From positions 992,001 to 1,056,000 of the forward strand of contig OX595992.1 in NCBI GenBank assembly GCA_951394045.1: a stretch of DNA of 64,000 bases, written 5' to 3'. Source of the stretch: Nitzschia sp. DOCU1. Taxonomy: Eukaryota > Bacillariophyta > Bacillariophyceae > Bacillariales > Bacillariaceae. The position numbers were made by a program, and so were the translations under genes. Shown piece after piece: positions 10,217 through 21,371 of the stretch; the stretch's first letter is position 1; the number at the start of each line of letters is the position of its first letter. The notes under the pieces were generated by a model. That model worked only from the letters and a program-made list of their open reading frames with translations. It was not told the origin of the DNA and made no database searches.

Positions 10217-11371
10217 GATGGTCAAATACCTCGCTATAATCGACAACCAAACGTAACTTGTTAAAATGTGTGGTGGGCGGGGGGAGCTTCTATTGTGACG
10301 GTCGTCTGACGACCGGAAGACGCAGATGCCGGCATCGGAAGATTGTTGTCATTTGTTAGGTCGGTCGGTGGTCGGTGGGAGAAAGAGGGGAGTAGTGCCG
10401 AAGTAGTAGGAAAGAATTGTGGCAGGTTGTCGACGTCGATGATGTCACGGACTTGGTCGCGTGATTGAGGGCATTTGTGTTGGTGTGGTCTGTCTGTACC
10501 TGGTACGTCCTGCTCCGCTTGCCCAAGTATGATGAGAAGCCTCCGCCGAAGCATCTATTATCTTGCAAAATACGTAGCTAGCAGAGGAGCTATATCATAG
10601 GCACAGAAAAGTCGTCTTTCCTCTACTACCGGTAGGTTGTTATCGTTCCGAACAGAACGAAGGAGAAGTAAACAAGGTGCCATCATGCTGCCAAAAGATT
10701 GCATCTCGTCGTCGTGCGGCGGAGACCATGAGGTGGGGTTAGTAAGAATGTCCAATGTCCAATTCCACGAACATTCCAGAGTGAAGCACCTGACTATCTC
10801 ACTCTGTAGCTGGAGCCTGAAATGGTGCTATTTCATATGCTATCCTTGTGTGTCCGCCCAAAGCCATATCCGGCAAAATCTGAGCGGTATTGTTCTTGGG
10901 TTCTTTCGCCCATCATGAAGAGCACCAATCAGCGAAAGGTCCTCAAAAGTTATGGCATCTGTCGAAGAATGCAGCTGCCGCAGCCCGGCGAATGTGTTCG
11001 CTGATCAATGAGAATCGTTACCCTTTTATCATCTGCCGTTGCATCAACGGTAGGATGGACAGGCGTTAGTCGTAGAACGCGCACGTGACAAAAATCAATC
11101 ATTCGTTGAAGGCGCCTTTTGACGCTAATAATCTCACCTGTCGGCGCAAAGACATCGATCGAGGAGTCGCGCCATCGCTTCTTTCCCACTACGATACCGG
11201 GCAGTTGGAGTTGCGAAGAGAAATCATTCCTTTCTCGATCGGTCACTTCCCATTTTTTGTTCCGTTATGGGTCTTTGAAGCAGCGTATCACATCACCGAG
11301 CGTGATCTTGACAGCGACCCTTCAATTAGCATTCAACGCATTCTTCACATAAATCAATCAAAGACCTTACA
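10217..11371. other. Intergenic between divergent genes
   Basis: 1,155 bp separate the SDR and lactonase starts. Short open frames on both strands (for example 10261-10554 minus and 10950-11246 minus) show no recognisable domain. The inverted repeat GTACCTGGTAC is at 10497-10507 and CTACCGGTAG at 10626-10635. Confidence 0.5.
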
Positions 11372-13114
11372 ATGCAGATCATGAATCACAGCGACAGCGT
11401 GATCTCCAACGTCTCGGCGACCGCGGTGTATACGCCGCAACAGGACGACGAAGACCATCAACTCTTTTTCGTGACGAGCTACTCTGACTTTGACAAGCTC
11501 GGTAAGTGACCTCTGCTCCTTCCTCCTTCTCACTTTGGCATCGGCATCCGTTGAATGGACGAAGCATTGGTGTAGACCTTGTATCCTCACTCTTTCTCTT
11601 CCTTTCTCGCTTCCCTCCTCAGCTCACGGCCCCAGAGGAACACAAGCGAAGAACTCTCTGTTTGTGTACCGTTTCTATCCTTCGGATGGATCTTTGGTGT
11701 TGCTCAACGTCCAGGGCGATGCCACAACTGTCATGAACCCTGCCTTTTCGCGCTACCACCCTCGTTTGAACGTTGTCTACACTTGCACTGAGAATTGCGA
11801 GGATAACGGTAAAATTTTTGCGTACAAGCTCGGTACGGACGGATCTTTGGAGCAGCTGGGCGAGCCCGTCGACGCTGGTGGCACTTCCACCTGCTACCTC
11901 ACAATCGACCGTGCTCAAAAGAATATGCTGGCTGTAAACTACTGGAATGCAACTCTTGTTGTAATTCCGTTGGATCCTGAAACTGGGGCGTTTGCTGGGC
12001 CCGTCAAGAACGTCTACGACCCCAAAGGAGGACTCGAAATGCAAGCTTGCGTCAAAACTGCCGGAGGCGTCAACCACTCTCTGAATGACGAATCCACCAT
12101 TGCCGTCAGACAAAAGGATCCCCACAGTCATGCTCTCGTTTTGGACCCCTTTGTCGGCCGAGTGGCGTACGTTCCAGATCTGGGCAAGGATTTGATCCGA
12201 GAATTTTTCTACGATGCCAACAATGGCGAGATTGTCATGGAGATGAACACAATGCCCTCTGGACTTTGCACTGGAAAGCCAGATGGACCACGTTATTTTG
12301 AATTTCATCCCAAGTACAACATCGCCTACGTTGTCAATGAATTGAGCTCGACGGTACGTAACATGATTTTATTGGTCGAATGGTTCCCAGTTGTCGTCTT
12401 AATCTCACTTAATCTTTTGAATTACAGATCGCTGTTTTTGAAGTGGATCGTCAGCTTTTGAAGGAAATCCATGCCGCTTCGCAGGCCGGGGAAGACATGT
12501 CTCGGTTCCAGGGACGGTCGACGCTACGACTCGTCCAATCCATCAGCACTATTCCCAGTGCTTTCCCAACCACCATGAACACTTGTGGACGAATTTGCGT
12601 GCACAAGTCGGGTCGATTTGTTGTTGTATCCAACCGTGGGCACCAATCCATTACCGTGTATAAAGTCAAGAGCAAGGGAGCTAAGCGCGGTGAACTTACT
12701 ACTGTTGGACACTTCCACACCCGTGGTGAGACTCCTCGCCACTTTCAGTTCGACAATTCCGGGCAGTATTTGTTGGTGGCGAACCAAGATACGGATTCTA
12801 TCGCCGTCTTCAATTTCAATCTTAGCAGCGGTGAGCTGAAGTATTCCGGAAACGAATACAGAGTGCCTTCGCCGAACTTTGTTTGCTGCTGCCCGTCGTA
12901 TCGCGATGACGATGACGTGGAAATTTCAGAACCTATGGTACCTGCTATCTGGACCACCAATGCCTCGACGTGCAGTGATGCGGCCTCTGACAGCGAGGAT
13001 AGTACTGTCCCAGTTCGAAAAGGAAACAAGAGTGAGATGTCCTTGCAAGACGAACTTGCTAGAGCCAGGCAGGAAATCGAGGAGCTCAAGCGTTTGCTCG
13101 CCCAAAAGTCATAG
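11372..13114 (+). CDS. 6-phosphogluconolactonase-like beta-propeller (lactonase family) with coiled-coil tail
   Basis: Three exons, 11372-11501, 11623-12353 and 12428-13114, with GT-AG introns of 121 and 74 nt, give 515 residues. Exon joins restore DFDKL-AHGPRG and ELSST-IAVFEVD in frame. The body matches the seven-bladed propeller lactonase family (the YbhE-type Pgl fold): a LFVYRFYPSDGSL blade, then SHALVLDPFVGRVAYVPDLG, GPRYFEFHP, and near the end TPRHFQFDNSGQYLLVANQ. Such enzymes hydrolyse 6-phosphogluconolactone in the oxidative pentose phosphate pathway or act on related lactones; which one applies here is not certain. No targeting peptide is visible, suggesting the cytosol. The last about 70 residues are extra: an acidic Ser-rich linker and a 22-residue heptad-like helix (ELARARQEIEELKRLL), which could mediate oligomerisation. 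Confidence 0.87.
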
Positions 13115-13827
13115 AACCCGACTTTTACAATGCCGAAGGTGATACTTGCGTTAGTTGAACATCTGCATCTACTTCCAGTCCTTGCGGCGGGTCGCCTACT
13201 CAGTGTCCTGGGTCCAGGAGAAGGGATTCATCCATGATCGATGACGCCATCCGAAATGTAACAACTATGTTTACATAATAGCAGCATAGAATATAATGTT
13301 TTGAATAGCGCTGTTCAATGATGACAGAAACCTTCTTGAAGGGACTTATTTCTCGCAGCATCAGAGAACACGCAACCTAGCCGATTTACAGTAGTAGTTC
13401 CCCAGGCAAACACGGGCTATAATATCCAAAAGACCTATTATTGGGAACGCAGAGCACTCATTGTATCGTTTTACTTTGTTCTATATCTACTGCCGCCTAC
13501 ATAGCCGAAGGTGCCTACCATCGCTGTTTTTGCTTCGCTCCAACTGGCAGTGGAAGAGGGTAGTATCCTTTCCTAGTAGATGACTTTTGCAAGATAGAGA
13601 GAAAGGTATGATAGAGGTTGGACGGACGGTTAAGGGCAAGACCGCAATGCGAGCAATGGCGCGCGCTGGCAGAGTGCGATTGCTGCCCAACATGCAAACC
13701 GATGACGCATTACGACAGGCCAACGCGAACATTGGCTTTTGACCATGATGATTCAATCGTTCTTGTACCTCTCGCTACCGGAGTCCCATTGCATAGTTTT
13801 TAGAATACATTCCCGTTTGTTGATCAA
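13115..13827. other. Intergenic, no gene seen
   Basis: 713 bp downstream of the lactonase and upstream of the thioredoxin gene. No supported coding region. GGACGGACGGTTAA near 13620 also occurs near 46909 in another spacer. Confidence 0.45.
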
Positions 13828-14427
13828 ATGAAGCTCGCACTGTTATCCGCACTAAGTTGTGCTATCACGGCTAATGCCTTTGTCCCCGTGCCTGTTCCGT
13901 CACGGCAGACATGGGGCTTGAACATGGCGGAGGACTCTGAAGCAAAAGAGGCCAAATTGGTCTCGGGAGAAGAATTAGAACTCATGTTGACCGAATGGGA
14001 TACACCTCTGGTAGTCGATGCCTACGCCACGTGGTAAGTCTCGGCAATCCTGCTGGTTGCTGCACCGAAAAAGGTTTGAAGACGACTGACTCTTGATGCA
14101 CAATTGAATTCTTTTGTTGGTTACAGGTGTGGCCCATGTTTGCTTATGGCCCCGGAATTCGAAGCCGCGGCAAAAGAGCTGAAAGGCAAGGTTAGATTTG
14201 CAAAGCTAGATACAGATAAAGATGAAATGATGGCAGCAAGGCTCAATATCATGGGACTTCCGACGCTGCTATTCCTGGATAAGTTCGAGCCTAAGGATGA
14301 AGGACCAGAAGAAGAGAAGAACGCCAAAGCTGTTTTGAAGGGGCGAATCGAAGGTGCAATGAGAAAGGATAATATCGTCGAGTTGTGTGAATACTATTTC
14401 TTTGACGGGCCAGAGCCCAAACTCTAA
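13828..14427 (+). CDS. Plastid thioredoxin
   Basis: Two exons, 13828-14033 and 14127-14427, are joined across a 93-nt GT-AG intron that splits the Trp codon of the active site, giving 168 residues. The active site WCGPC is at residues 69-73 and the cis-proline GLPT at 112-115, both intact, so it should be a working dithiol-disulfide reductase. The N-terminus is a signal peptide ending ANA-FVPVP, with Phe18 directly after the cleavage site: the diatom plastid import motif. The C-terminus is longer than a standard thioredoxin, with an acidic insertion (about 122-135) and a Cys near residue 156. Closest type (m, y or another) cannot be decided by eye. It presumably regulates stromal enzymes by thiol exchange. 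Confidence 0.92.
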
Positions 14428-14511
14428 AGAGATAATGCCTAGATAGCCTTTTTCCATAAAAATCTGTCAACTAAGAAAGTATATCGCACAGTATAATGAG
14501 AACTAATCCCG

Positions 14512-17065
14512 TCATCCTTTCGGCTCCACGCCTCCATAAAGGATATGAGGGCTGAATCCATAATTGGACCGTTCAAAGTTTCCCTCCCAATCTCCTTGGC
14601 TGTTCTCTAACGTATCCCAGAGCACGTTGCTGTAGCAGTCCTCACTCTCACAGCATGCCTCGCAGCAGGTACAAGTCACCGCTCCACAATCCGTAGTTAA
14701 AAGTTGAACCCCCGACTGCGCGCTACAGAGAAGTCCGACTTCGCCAATGATTCCCGTGTGGTGTAGTGACACAACTTGCAACTCAGGTCGAGATCCCAGT
14801 CCTTGTGGCACGGGACCTGTGAGAAGATTGTCGCTCAACAGCAGATAGCTCAAACCCTGAAGATTGGCAAAGTCGATCGGAACACTCCCCGTCAAAGAAT
14901 TGGACCTCAAGTCTAGCAACCTGAGATTAGAAAAGTTTTCAATCCAGACAGGAATGGGTCCTGTCAACTGGAGTCCATCCAACGAGAGTTCTCGCAACGA
15001 CTTGAGCGAACGAAGCTCGTCAGGGATGACGCTGGGTGCCATGAGATTCTTGCCCAGAAAGAGATATGACAAGGATGTCATCTTGCCAAGTGCTTCTGCG
15101 GGAAGCGTCCCAGTCAAAGCATTAGCCTCAAGATCCAAATGAGTCAAAGCCGCAAGATTTTGGATTTGAGCCGGAATGGAAGACGAAAGGTTATTTTCTC
15201 GCAATGACAAGTACCGCAAAGAGCTGTTCACCAGGATCGTGGGCAGCGTCCCTTCCAACAAGTTGTTATGCAAATCTAGTACCCTCAAGTGAGGATGAAT
15301 GAATAAGTAACGTGGAATTGAATGTCCCTCGAATTCATTTCCACTTAGATCAACCTCAACCAGACGAGCAAGATCTGCGAGGAGCCCATTGTCCAAACTG
15401 CCCTTGAACCTGTTGTTTTCCGCATACAAGTACTGTAGGCTGGTCATCAAGGCAACTGGTGACATGTCTCCAGTTAGAAGATTGTCGTCAATGGCGAGTG
15501 TCTTGAGAGGGAGGGCGCCCAGTGAACTCGGAATCGACCCCGTAAGTTGGTTATTGCTCAAGCCAAGCACTTCTAGTCGCTCGAGATCACCAAGAAAGTC
15601 AGGGATGGTCCCAGTGATACTATTGTACTGGAGATCCAAGTAATCCAATAGAGTGAGTCGATCGAAATAGCGAGGAATCGATCCGGTCAGATAGTTGTAC
15701 TTGAGGCTCAAGAAGTCCAGCCTGAATTTGTGACAAAGAAACAAGAACAGATGAAACCTAGTGAGAAAACGACATGTCGCTGTACCGATAGCATCCATCG
15801 AGAGCGTGTTTGCTTTTACATACCTTGTCAACTGAGCAATCTCTTCGGGGATTTGTCCTTTCAAGTTGTTGCGAGCTGCAAAGGGGACAATGTGAGTTGC
15901 CAAATTTATTGTCAGAGCCACTATCCAGTACCACCCACTTACGAATCAGGAGATTCCTGACCTGCAGGTTCTCATCACAGGTAACCCCAACGGCAGCTAG
16001 CTCCTCATTTTCATCAGGAATCGATTCGTACCAACTGCATTCATGCAGATCCGATAGGAAACGAAGGTCGCTACTCCACTTGGGACCGTTCATGGCAAAG
16101 TACAGCACTGCCAGAGCGTATCGCTGGACAAATTCATAGGGATTGCCTTCCAAGTCCATGGGAATGTCCAGTTGTTCGCCATCATCCACTGCAATCCAAC
16201 GAGCCGCCCTGTACTGTGGGCTAGATTGATCTTCCAACACGCTGGCCTGGGATATTCCATTTTCAACCAGCAGACTTAGGGTGAGGTCCAGCCGATCGGA
16301 AGATGGCGGTCCAGTAGTACGAGACTTGTGGACCGATTGGTAGGCAATCACCGAAAAGCCTGCGATCATGGCGACCACCACCAAAACAACCAAAGCGCGA
16401 AGGCATCGACGACGGCGCTGAACTAGCTCTTGTCGCTTGAAAAGTCCGTCGTTACCGTTGTTGGAATCGTCATCCTCGTCCAAACTCGGAACATGTCTCA
16501 ACCCACGGAATTCATTGCGGCGCCCTCGTCGTGGCCATTGCATAGCAGTACTTCCGGTGGAGCGAGTGGAACGTTCCGAGTCATTGTAGTTTTCCTCATT
16601 CATGAGATTTCGTTTGGATAGCCGGCGCTCTGTTTCTGCCAGCATGATTTCAGCAAAGATGAGGGTCGCCTCTCTTCCTGGACTGCCCGAGTCGGCACGA
16701 TCTCGGGACACTGGCGAGACCCCGCTGAACGAAGGTCGACTCTGGTGCTGTCGGGAACTCATCTTCTTGGTGGATTCCGAATCGTCAGTGTAGGAACCGA
16801 CATCATCTGATTGTGGATTCGGTTCGATATTATCCGACGGTTGAAGAGGTAGCTTTATGCTTCTTAGATTGCGAGAAGGCTTGTATGGTTTGCGAGGATC
16901 TTCTCGGTCCGTGTAGTTTGGCCGTTCGCGGACCTTTTCTTCTGAACTTGTTTCGGAATGTCTTTTCTTTCTGCTCTCCCGACGAGAAGACCGAGAGGGA
17001 GGTGGTTGATCTCCTGGATCAATCACATTGGGACTTTCAAAATTAATCTTGCCGCGGCCCAGCAT
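14512..17065 (-). CDS. Type II membrane leucine-rich-repeat protein with cysteine-rich tail (LRR-B)
   Basis: Three exons, 17065-15943, 15875-15824 (only 52 nt) and 15721-14512, with introns of 67 and 102 nt, give 794 residues. Residues 1-215 are basic, Ser/Arg/Asp-rich and disordered. A run of arginines precedes a membrane helix at 222-243. Next come a cap with a Cys-Trp pair (ECSWYE) and about 15 plant-type LRRs, ending in a cysteine cluster (DCGAVTCTCCEACC). Layout and tail match LRR-A at 6194-8423, but the cytosolic half is twice as long and unrelated in composition. The first intron of both genes is phase 1 and sits where the repeats begin. The reading frame continues upstream to an ATG at 17347, but that stretch looks like leader sequence. 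No kinase domain is present. Confidence 0.9.
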
Positions 17066-17751
17066 GGTTGTCAATGGTGTCGCGACTACTCGTTGGCAGA
17101 ACTGCAAAAATAGTGATACTCTAAGGATGATGGATTCGCGATCCGAAACGAAAGCAGAGTTTCGAACTGAAGGGGATGATTCACAATATTCAAGTCTCGA
17201 AACTAGCTCGAACAAGTAGTTGAAATGCAATTGAGCAGGTCTGCTTTGACTTTGTTGGTGGGAATGATTGAGAAGGAGAGAGTTGAGAAAATGAGGGCTT
17301 GATTTGTTGCGAGCGAGATCGAGAAGAAAAGCGGGTCTTGACGACAAGGCACGATACTGGTCGCATCTTGCGATCCAAGACTCCCATTACCCCGTGATAT
17401 TGAGATCGTCTTTAAATAATTAGATGTCGTAGCTGGGTCGTAGTGGGGTATATTTCCATTAAGTGTACGTTTCGCGACTGGTATAAGTATTCGGAAGCAG
17501 ACAGTGAATGTAGTCGCTCGAATCGAATAAGCACAAACGCCAAAACTTTCAAGCAAGAGGCTTCTCAAACTTTGAAGTTTTGTCGAGCAACGCGAAACTG
17601 ACGTACGCACCATGACCAGCATGAAGATCTTCTGTCGTCTCACCATGGCATGCATGATGATGAAAAAGGATTTCGACGCTTATTTTTGCATACCAGTTTT
17701 TAAGCCTTCGTGCCTACATCGTGTCCCAAGTATTTGCGACTTTTCGAAAAT
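17066..17751. other. Intergenic between divergent genes
   Basis: 686 bp between the LRR-B start and the plastid protein at 17752. The LRR-B frame stays open upstream to 17347, but that stretch is low-complexity and Ser/Gln-rich, and is not claimed as coding. Nothing else is seen. Confidence 0.45.
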
Positions 17752-18529
17752 ATGAAGCTTTCTCCCTGCACCCTACCCTTCGTCCTTGGGACTGTCGTGG
17801 CTTTCACTCCATCGCCAAGTTTTGTGAGACAGAGCACGCATCTCAATGGATTCGATCTTTCCGGAAATACGTGGAAGCCTGATTCGGAGAAAATGGGATC
17901 CACGGATACCGGCGACTATTATCCTGAAGGATATGATCGCAATGCAGAACCCGCCTTTTCCTCTGGCATGATGGGCAGTCAGGAAATGCTGAGTGGAGGC
18001 AATCGCGGTGGACCTCAACTTCCTGGTCTTGAAAATATTGGAGCAGACGCAGTCGTGCAAGGAGGAATTGCTGTAGCTGAAGGAATTCCTCCAGGCATGG
18101 AGTTCATCCCGTCGTCTGTTCCTGATGGTGAATTTGTATTCCAAGTCGCTTCCAGCGCAGAGGGTAAGTCAACCAAGACAGCTCCACTGCCTTGTCGCTC
18201 TCGCGTTCGTGATTCTCGTGTTCTAATCTCTGGCAATGGTTTATTATCACTTTACTATCACATGGACAGCCCAAGCCTTTGAAATTTCTGTCCCTCCGAT
18301 TTGCATGACATTTGAAGATTATTATGCTGCCTTTGCGACGGGCTCCCACCCATCCCTTGCCGTGTCGCCGGCAACTGGACGAATGGACCGAAGAGGAGGT
18401 GAACCGAGCAAGATGCAAATCATTGTTACCCCAAACGGTGCTGGAGGTACCTTCTACGGCGCATTGGTCATCAACCTTCCAGAAGACAATTCCAAAATTT
18501 GCTACAAGATCGTCGTCCACTCCGTTTAG
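17752..18529 (+). CDS. Unknown plastid-targeted protein
   Basis: Two exons, 17752-18163 and 18270-18529, with a 106-nt GT-AG intron, give 223 residues. The signal peptide ends VVA-FTPSP, so Phe18 follows the predicted cleavage site, the plastid import motif. Mature residues up to about 110 are Gly/Pro/Asp-rich and poorly ordered. From about 113 there is a compact region with PPGMEFIPSSVPDGEFVFQV, then AFEISVPPICMTFEDYYAAF, and a C-terminal IIVTPNGAGGTFYGALVINLP segment, which together look like a small all-beta domain. I recognise no named family and see no metal or catalytic motif. A stromal or thylakoid accessory role is possible but unsupported. An in-frame GTG at 17710 was rejected as start because the ATG at 17752 begins the signal peptide. 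Confidence 0.82.
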
Positions 18530-19008
18530 GGAAGCAATTCGGAATTCCATGGTAACTCCATAGATATGGCTAACGTTATGAATTATTTTGTGTACTGTTG
18601 GGTTATCGTAGGAGAGGTAGGTTGACGATGAAGCGGCGAAAAGAAAAGAAACGATAGTCGTCGCGATGTCGATTCATTTTTGTGCTGTCAACGTACAGAC
18701 CTCACCCCGGAGGACATGCGGAGACTGGCTATGTGTTTTGTATCAGGGATATTACATTGTGTAGGCTACAGGAGCTGAGCGGTAATAGATCCATTGTTCA
18801 TCTACATGTGTCCGATATGACACTCCTTTACTCTACTAGTAGTACATACCTAGATACACGACAGAGTAGTAAAAGGTAAAACCGAATTAGTATCGTAGTC
18901 GTGGCATCATGGTTTGTCTCTATGCAGAAATGTATGGCTCAAGGCGTTCCTTTGCGAGGTAACAGACGGCCGGTATCTGAAGTCTCTCTTTCTTCATTTC
19001 GTAGCTCT
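18530..19008. other. Intergenic between convergent genes
   Basis: 479 bp of 3' flanks. It holds CTCTACTAGTAG at 18831-18842, which is also seen at 30567. No gene is supported. Confidence 0.45.
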
Positions 19009-20579
19009 CTACATGAGACTTCGAAGAACGCAAACCTCGCCTTGGGCGCATGATGAATCTCGTGCGTAACCATTTTCGATCATGAGATCCAAGGCATCTC
19101 GATAGTCGCGGAGGAACTCCGAGAGAGAATTAGCATATTGCCTCACAAAGGGCAAAAACGGCGTGTTGGAACTGCACGCATTGCTACCCGCGAAGTCGCA
19201 TGTGACTCTACCATCAGACATCAGGTTGTCGCCTTCCACCAGGTTTCTGACCATCGCCACGTCAGAGTTCAGCAAAGTCATGTGAACGCCGTTATGTCTC
19301 GCCTCATATTGCCACCTAGGAGGAACGTCGGCATCAACGTCGTTGTTCGTGCGAAACACTTGCTCCCAGTCGGCAGCGTCCTGCTCATCATCGCCAACCA
19401 TTTCAATAAAGTATCCATGATCCAAGATATCATTCGTAAGATCCCAGCCTTGTACTCCGTCAAAACCCAAGTTAACTGCGTGCATCGCACCGACAGTGTG
19501 GGCGCCCATAATTGCAGTTGTTTGTTGATCGTCAAAGCCAAACTCGTTGGACATGAAATCTCGAATCGTAGCGGTGCCCGCCGTGTCGGCGTGGCAAAGA
19601 ACTCTGTGTGGGCCACCGAAGGGATCACACGGGGACTGGTCTCCGTCGGCGCCAGTGCCGCAATTGTTGTTATTCAACTCTTCGCACGTCTTTCGCCCAA
19701 TCCACTGGAATGGGAAATCAATGGCGGCCGAAGTTTCTTCTGCCCCGAATTCCGAAGCTTCTACCGCGCAAAGCATCCAAATATCGGTCCGACTCAAACC
19801 GAATTGTTCGTAATGATCGACAATATCAGCTAAAGCATCGATAGGCATGATCAAACCAGCATTGTCGGGGTTGGTCATATCAACGCATCCTGCAAAACAG
19901 AATGAGAACTGGCGAATTAGAGGGGAAATAACACTGATTATTTCAAACCAACAATCGTGTACTCACCGTCGCAGCCTCCTACGCAGTCGTGAAAAGCTAA
20001 CCGAAGGCATTTCCCCATCATGAGAGAATTAGAATTCAGCAGACGCCGAATGTCACCTCTCGCATCCCGAATAACTTGTGCAGTGACGAGTCCTGGATCA
20101 GTAGTCTCAATTGGATCAGTAGTCCCACCGTCGTCGTCGTCGTCATCATCATCCCCTTCCGTGCACCCGACTTCGAACTCCTGGCTGACTGCAAAAGGAC
20201 GCCAGGTTTCGCCGTCGTCGCCCCCAGTCAGAACGGCACGGTACTTGCCCGCGACTAAGGGCCAACCTTGAACCCAAGAGTCAGACGAACTATCAAAGGT
20301 GACAGTACCAGCAGGGGGATTAGTTCCAGGGTTGCAGAGTTGGTTCCCGCACAAATTTACCCAGAGCTGTCCGTCCGGCAAACCCTGGAGATTGCCAATC
20401 TGATTGCTAAAATAGATTCCAATCCAGTTCATTCGGAAGTTCGAATCCATGTCCTTTTCAAAGGAGACTACAATGGGGTCCCCTCTGCCCAAGCAAGTGC
20501 TCTGAACAGAGATGGAGTCCCCATTGACGCCGACTGCTGCCAGGGCACAGAGCAGTATCGACACCAACTTGAGAGCCAT
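19009..20579 (-). CDS. Secreted heme peroxidase with N-terminal beta-sandwich-like domain
   Basis: Two exons, 20579-19967 and 19889-19009, with a 77-nt GT-AG intron, give 497 residues. The join restores GGCDGCVDM, typical of plant/fungal-type peroxidases. A signal peptide (1-20) has no Phe after cleavage, so secretion is likelier than plastid import. Residues 21-138 form an extra domain with NWIGIYF and WVNLCGNQLC, resembling a SKICH-like or similar beta sandwich; this is resemblance only. A poly-Asp and Thr-rich linker (143-163) follows. In the catalytic half, distal Arg193 and His197 lie in RLAFHDC and proximal His335 in MGAHTVG, so heme binding and peroxide cleavage should work. Many Cys pairs fit an extracellular class II-like enzyme. 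The physiological substrate is unknown. Confidence 0.9.
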
Positions 20580-21371
20580 GGCTTGAACAAACCAAAATAG
20601 TAGTAAAATGCACTTCGATTTTGTGAGATTATGAATCTTTCTTTTTCGTCAACTCCACCTAACATCAGCCAGGTTAAAAAACAAACAGCTTCATTTCCCG
20701 CCACTGCACTCTTCGGGTTTCGCCACCGGCATGCATCTTGAAATTCAGATTTGAGGAATTTTCTATTTCGCACCCGTCCGGCATTTAGATTTGGAGGACT
20801 GTCGTTGTTTCTAATTACCATAACGGACTTAAGGCATGGTCATCATGTGAAATGGTCTTCGAACAGATCACTTAGAAGTTAAATGATATGCCCCATGCGT
20901 GTGCTCCATAGCGCTGCGAGTCAGTCCTTGTCGGCACGAGATTTGAAATTGAAGAGGTGCTCCATCGCATATTGACCATCACCATCTCTGTCCTATCAAG
21001 GACAATGACGGCGAAACAACGGGGATGATGACGCTCCTCCTCCCCCGTTACCTCTACTGGCGCTCTAACAGGTGCAGCTCCGCATCGTTTGTCCATGCAA
21101 ATGCGATCTCCAAGTTCCTTCTGGCCGCCACCTCAGGTAACGTCCAAATTTGGACGTGTCATTCTTCTTCGTCGTCGGAGTGAGATTGTGAATTTTGGTT
21201 GTATCGCTCCTCATATCGTACCTGGAGATCATGCAACTTGTTCAACTGAGACCTACCACTAGGATAGATCGAAAGATCTCGTTGGCACATCCAGTGGGTC
21301 CCAAAACGGACCCGTTCTCGCCGGTTCTCTTTTACTCCCAACGTACTGGCTCCACTTTAGTACCCTGTCGA
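20580..21371. other. Spacer with possible last exon of next gene
   Basis: 792 bp between two minus-strand genes. An acidic-ended open stretch at 21252-21159 can be spliced in frame to the upstream gene (see its entry). The rest, 20580-21158, shows no supported gene. Confidence 0.45.

Noticed and set aside
14512..15921. 469-codon uninterrupted LRR frame
   Set aside because: It reads through the 102-nt intron and starts inside the preceding one. Splicing removes a stretch with no LRR pattern.
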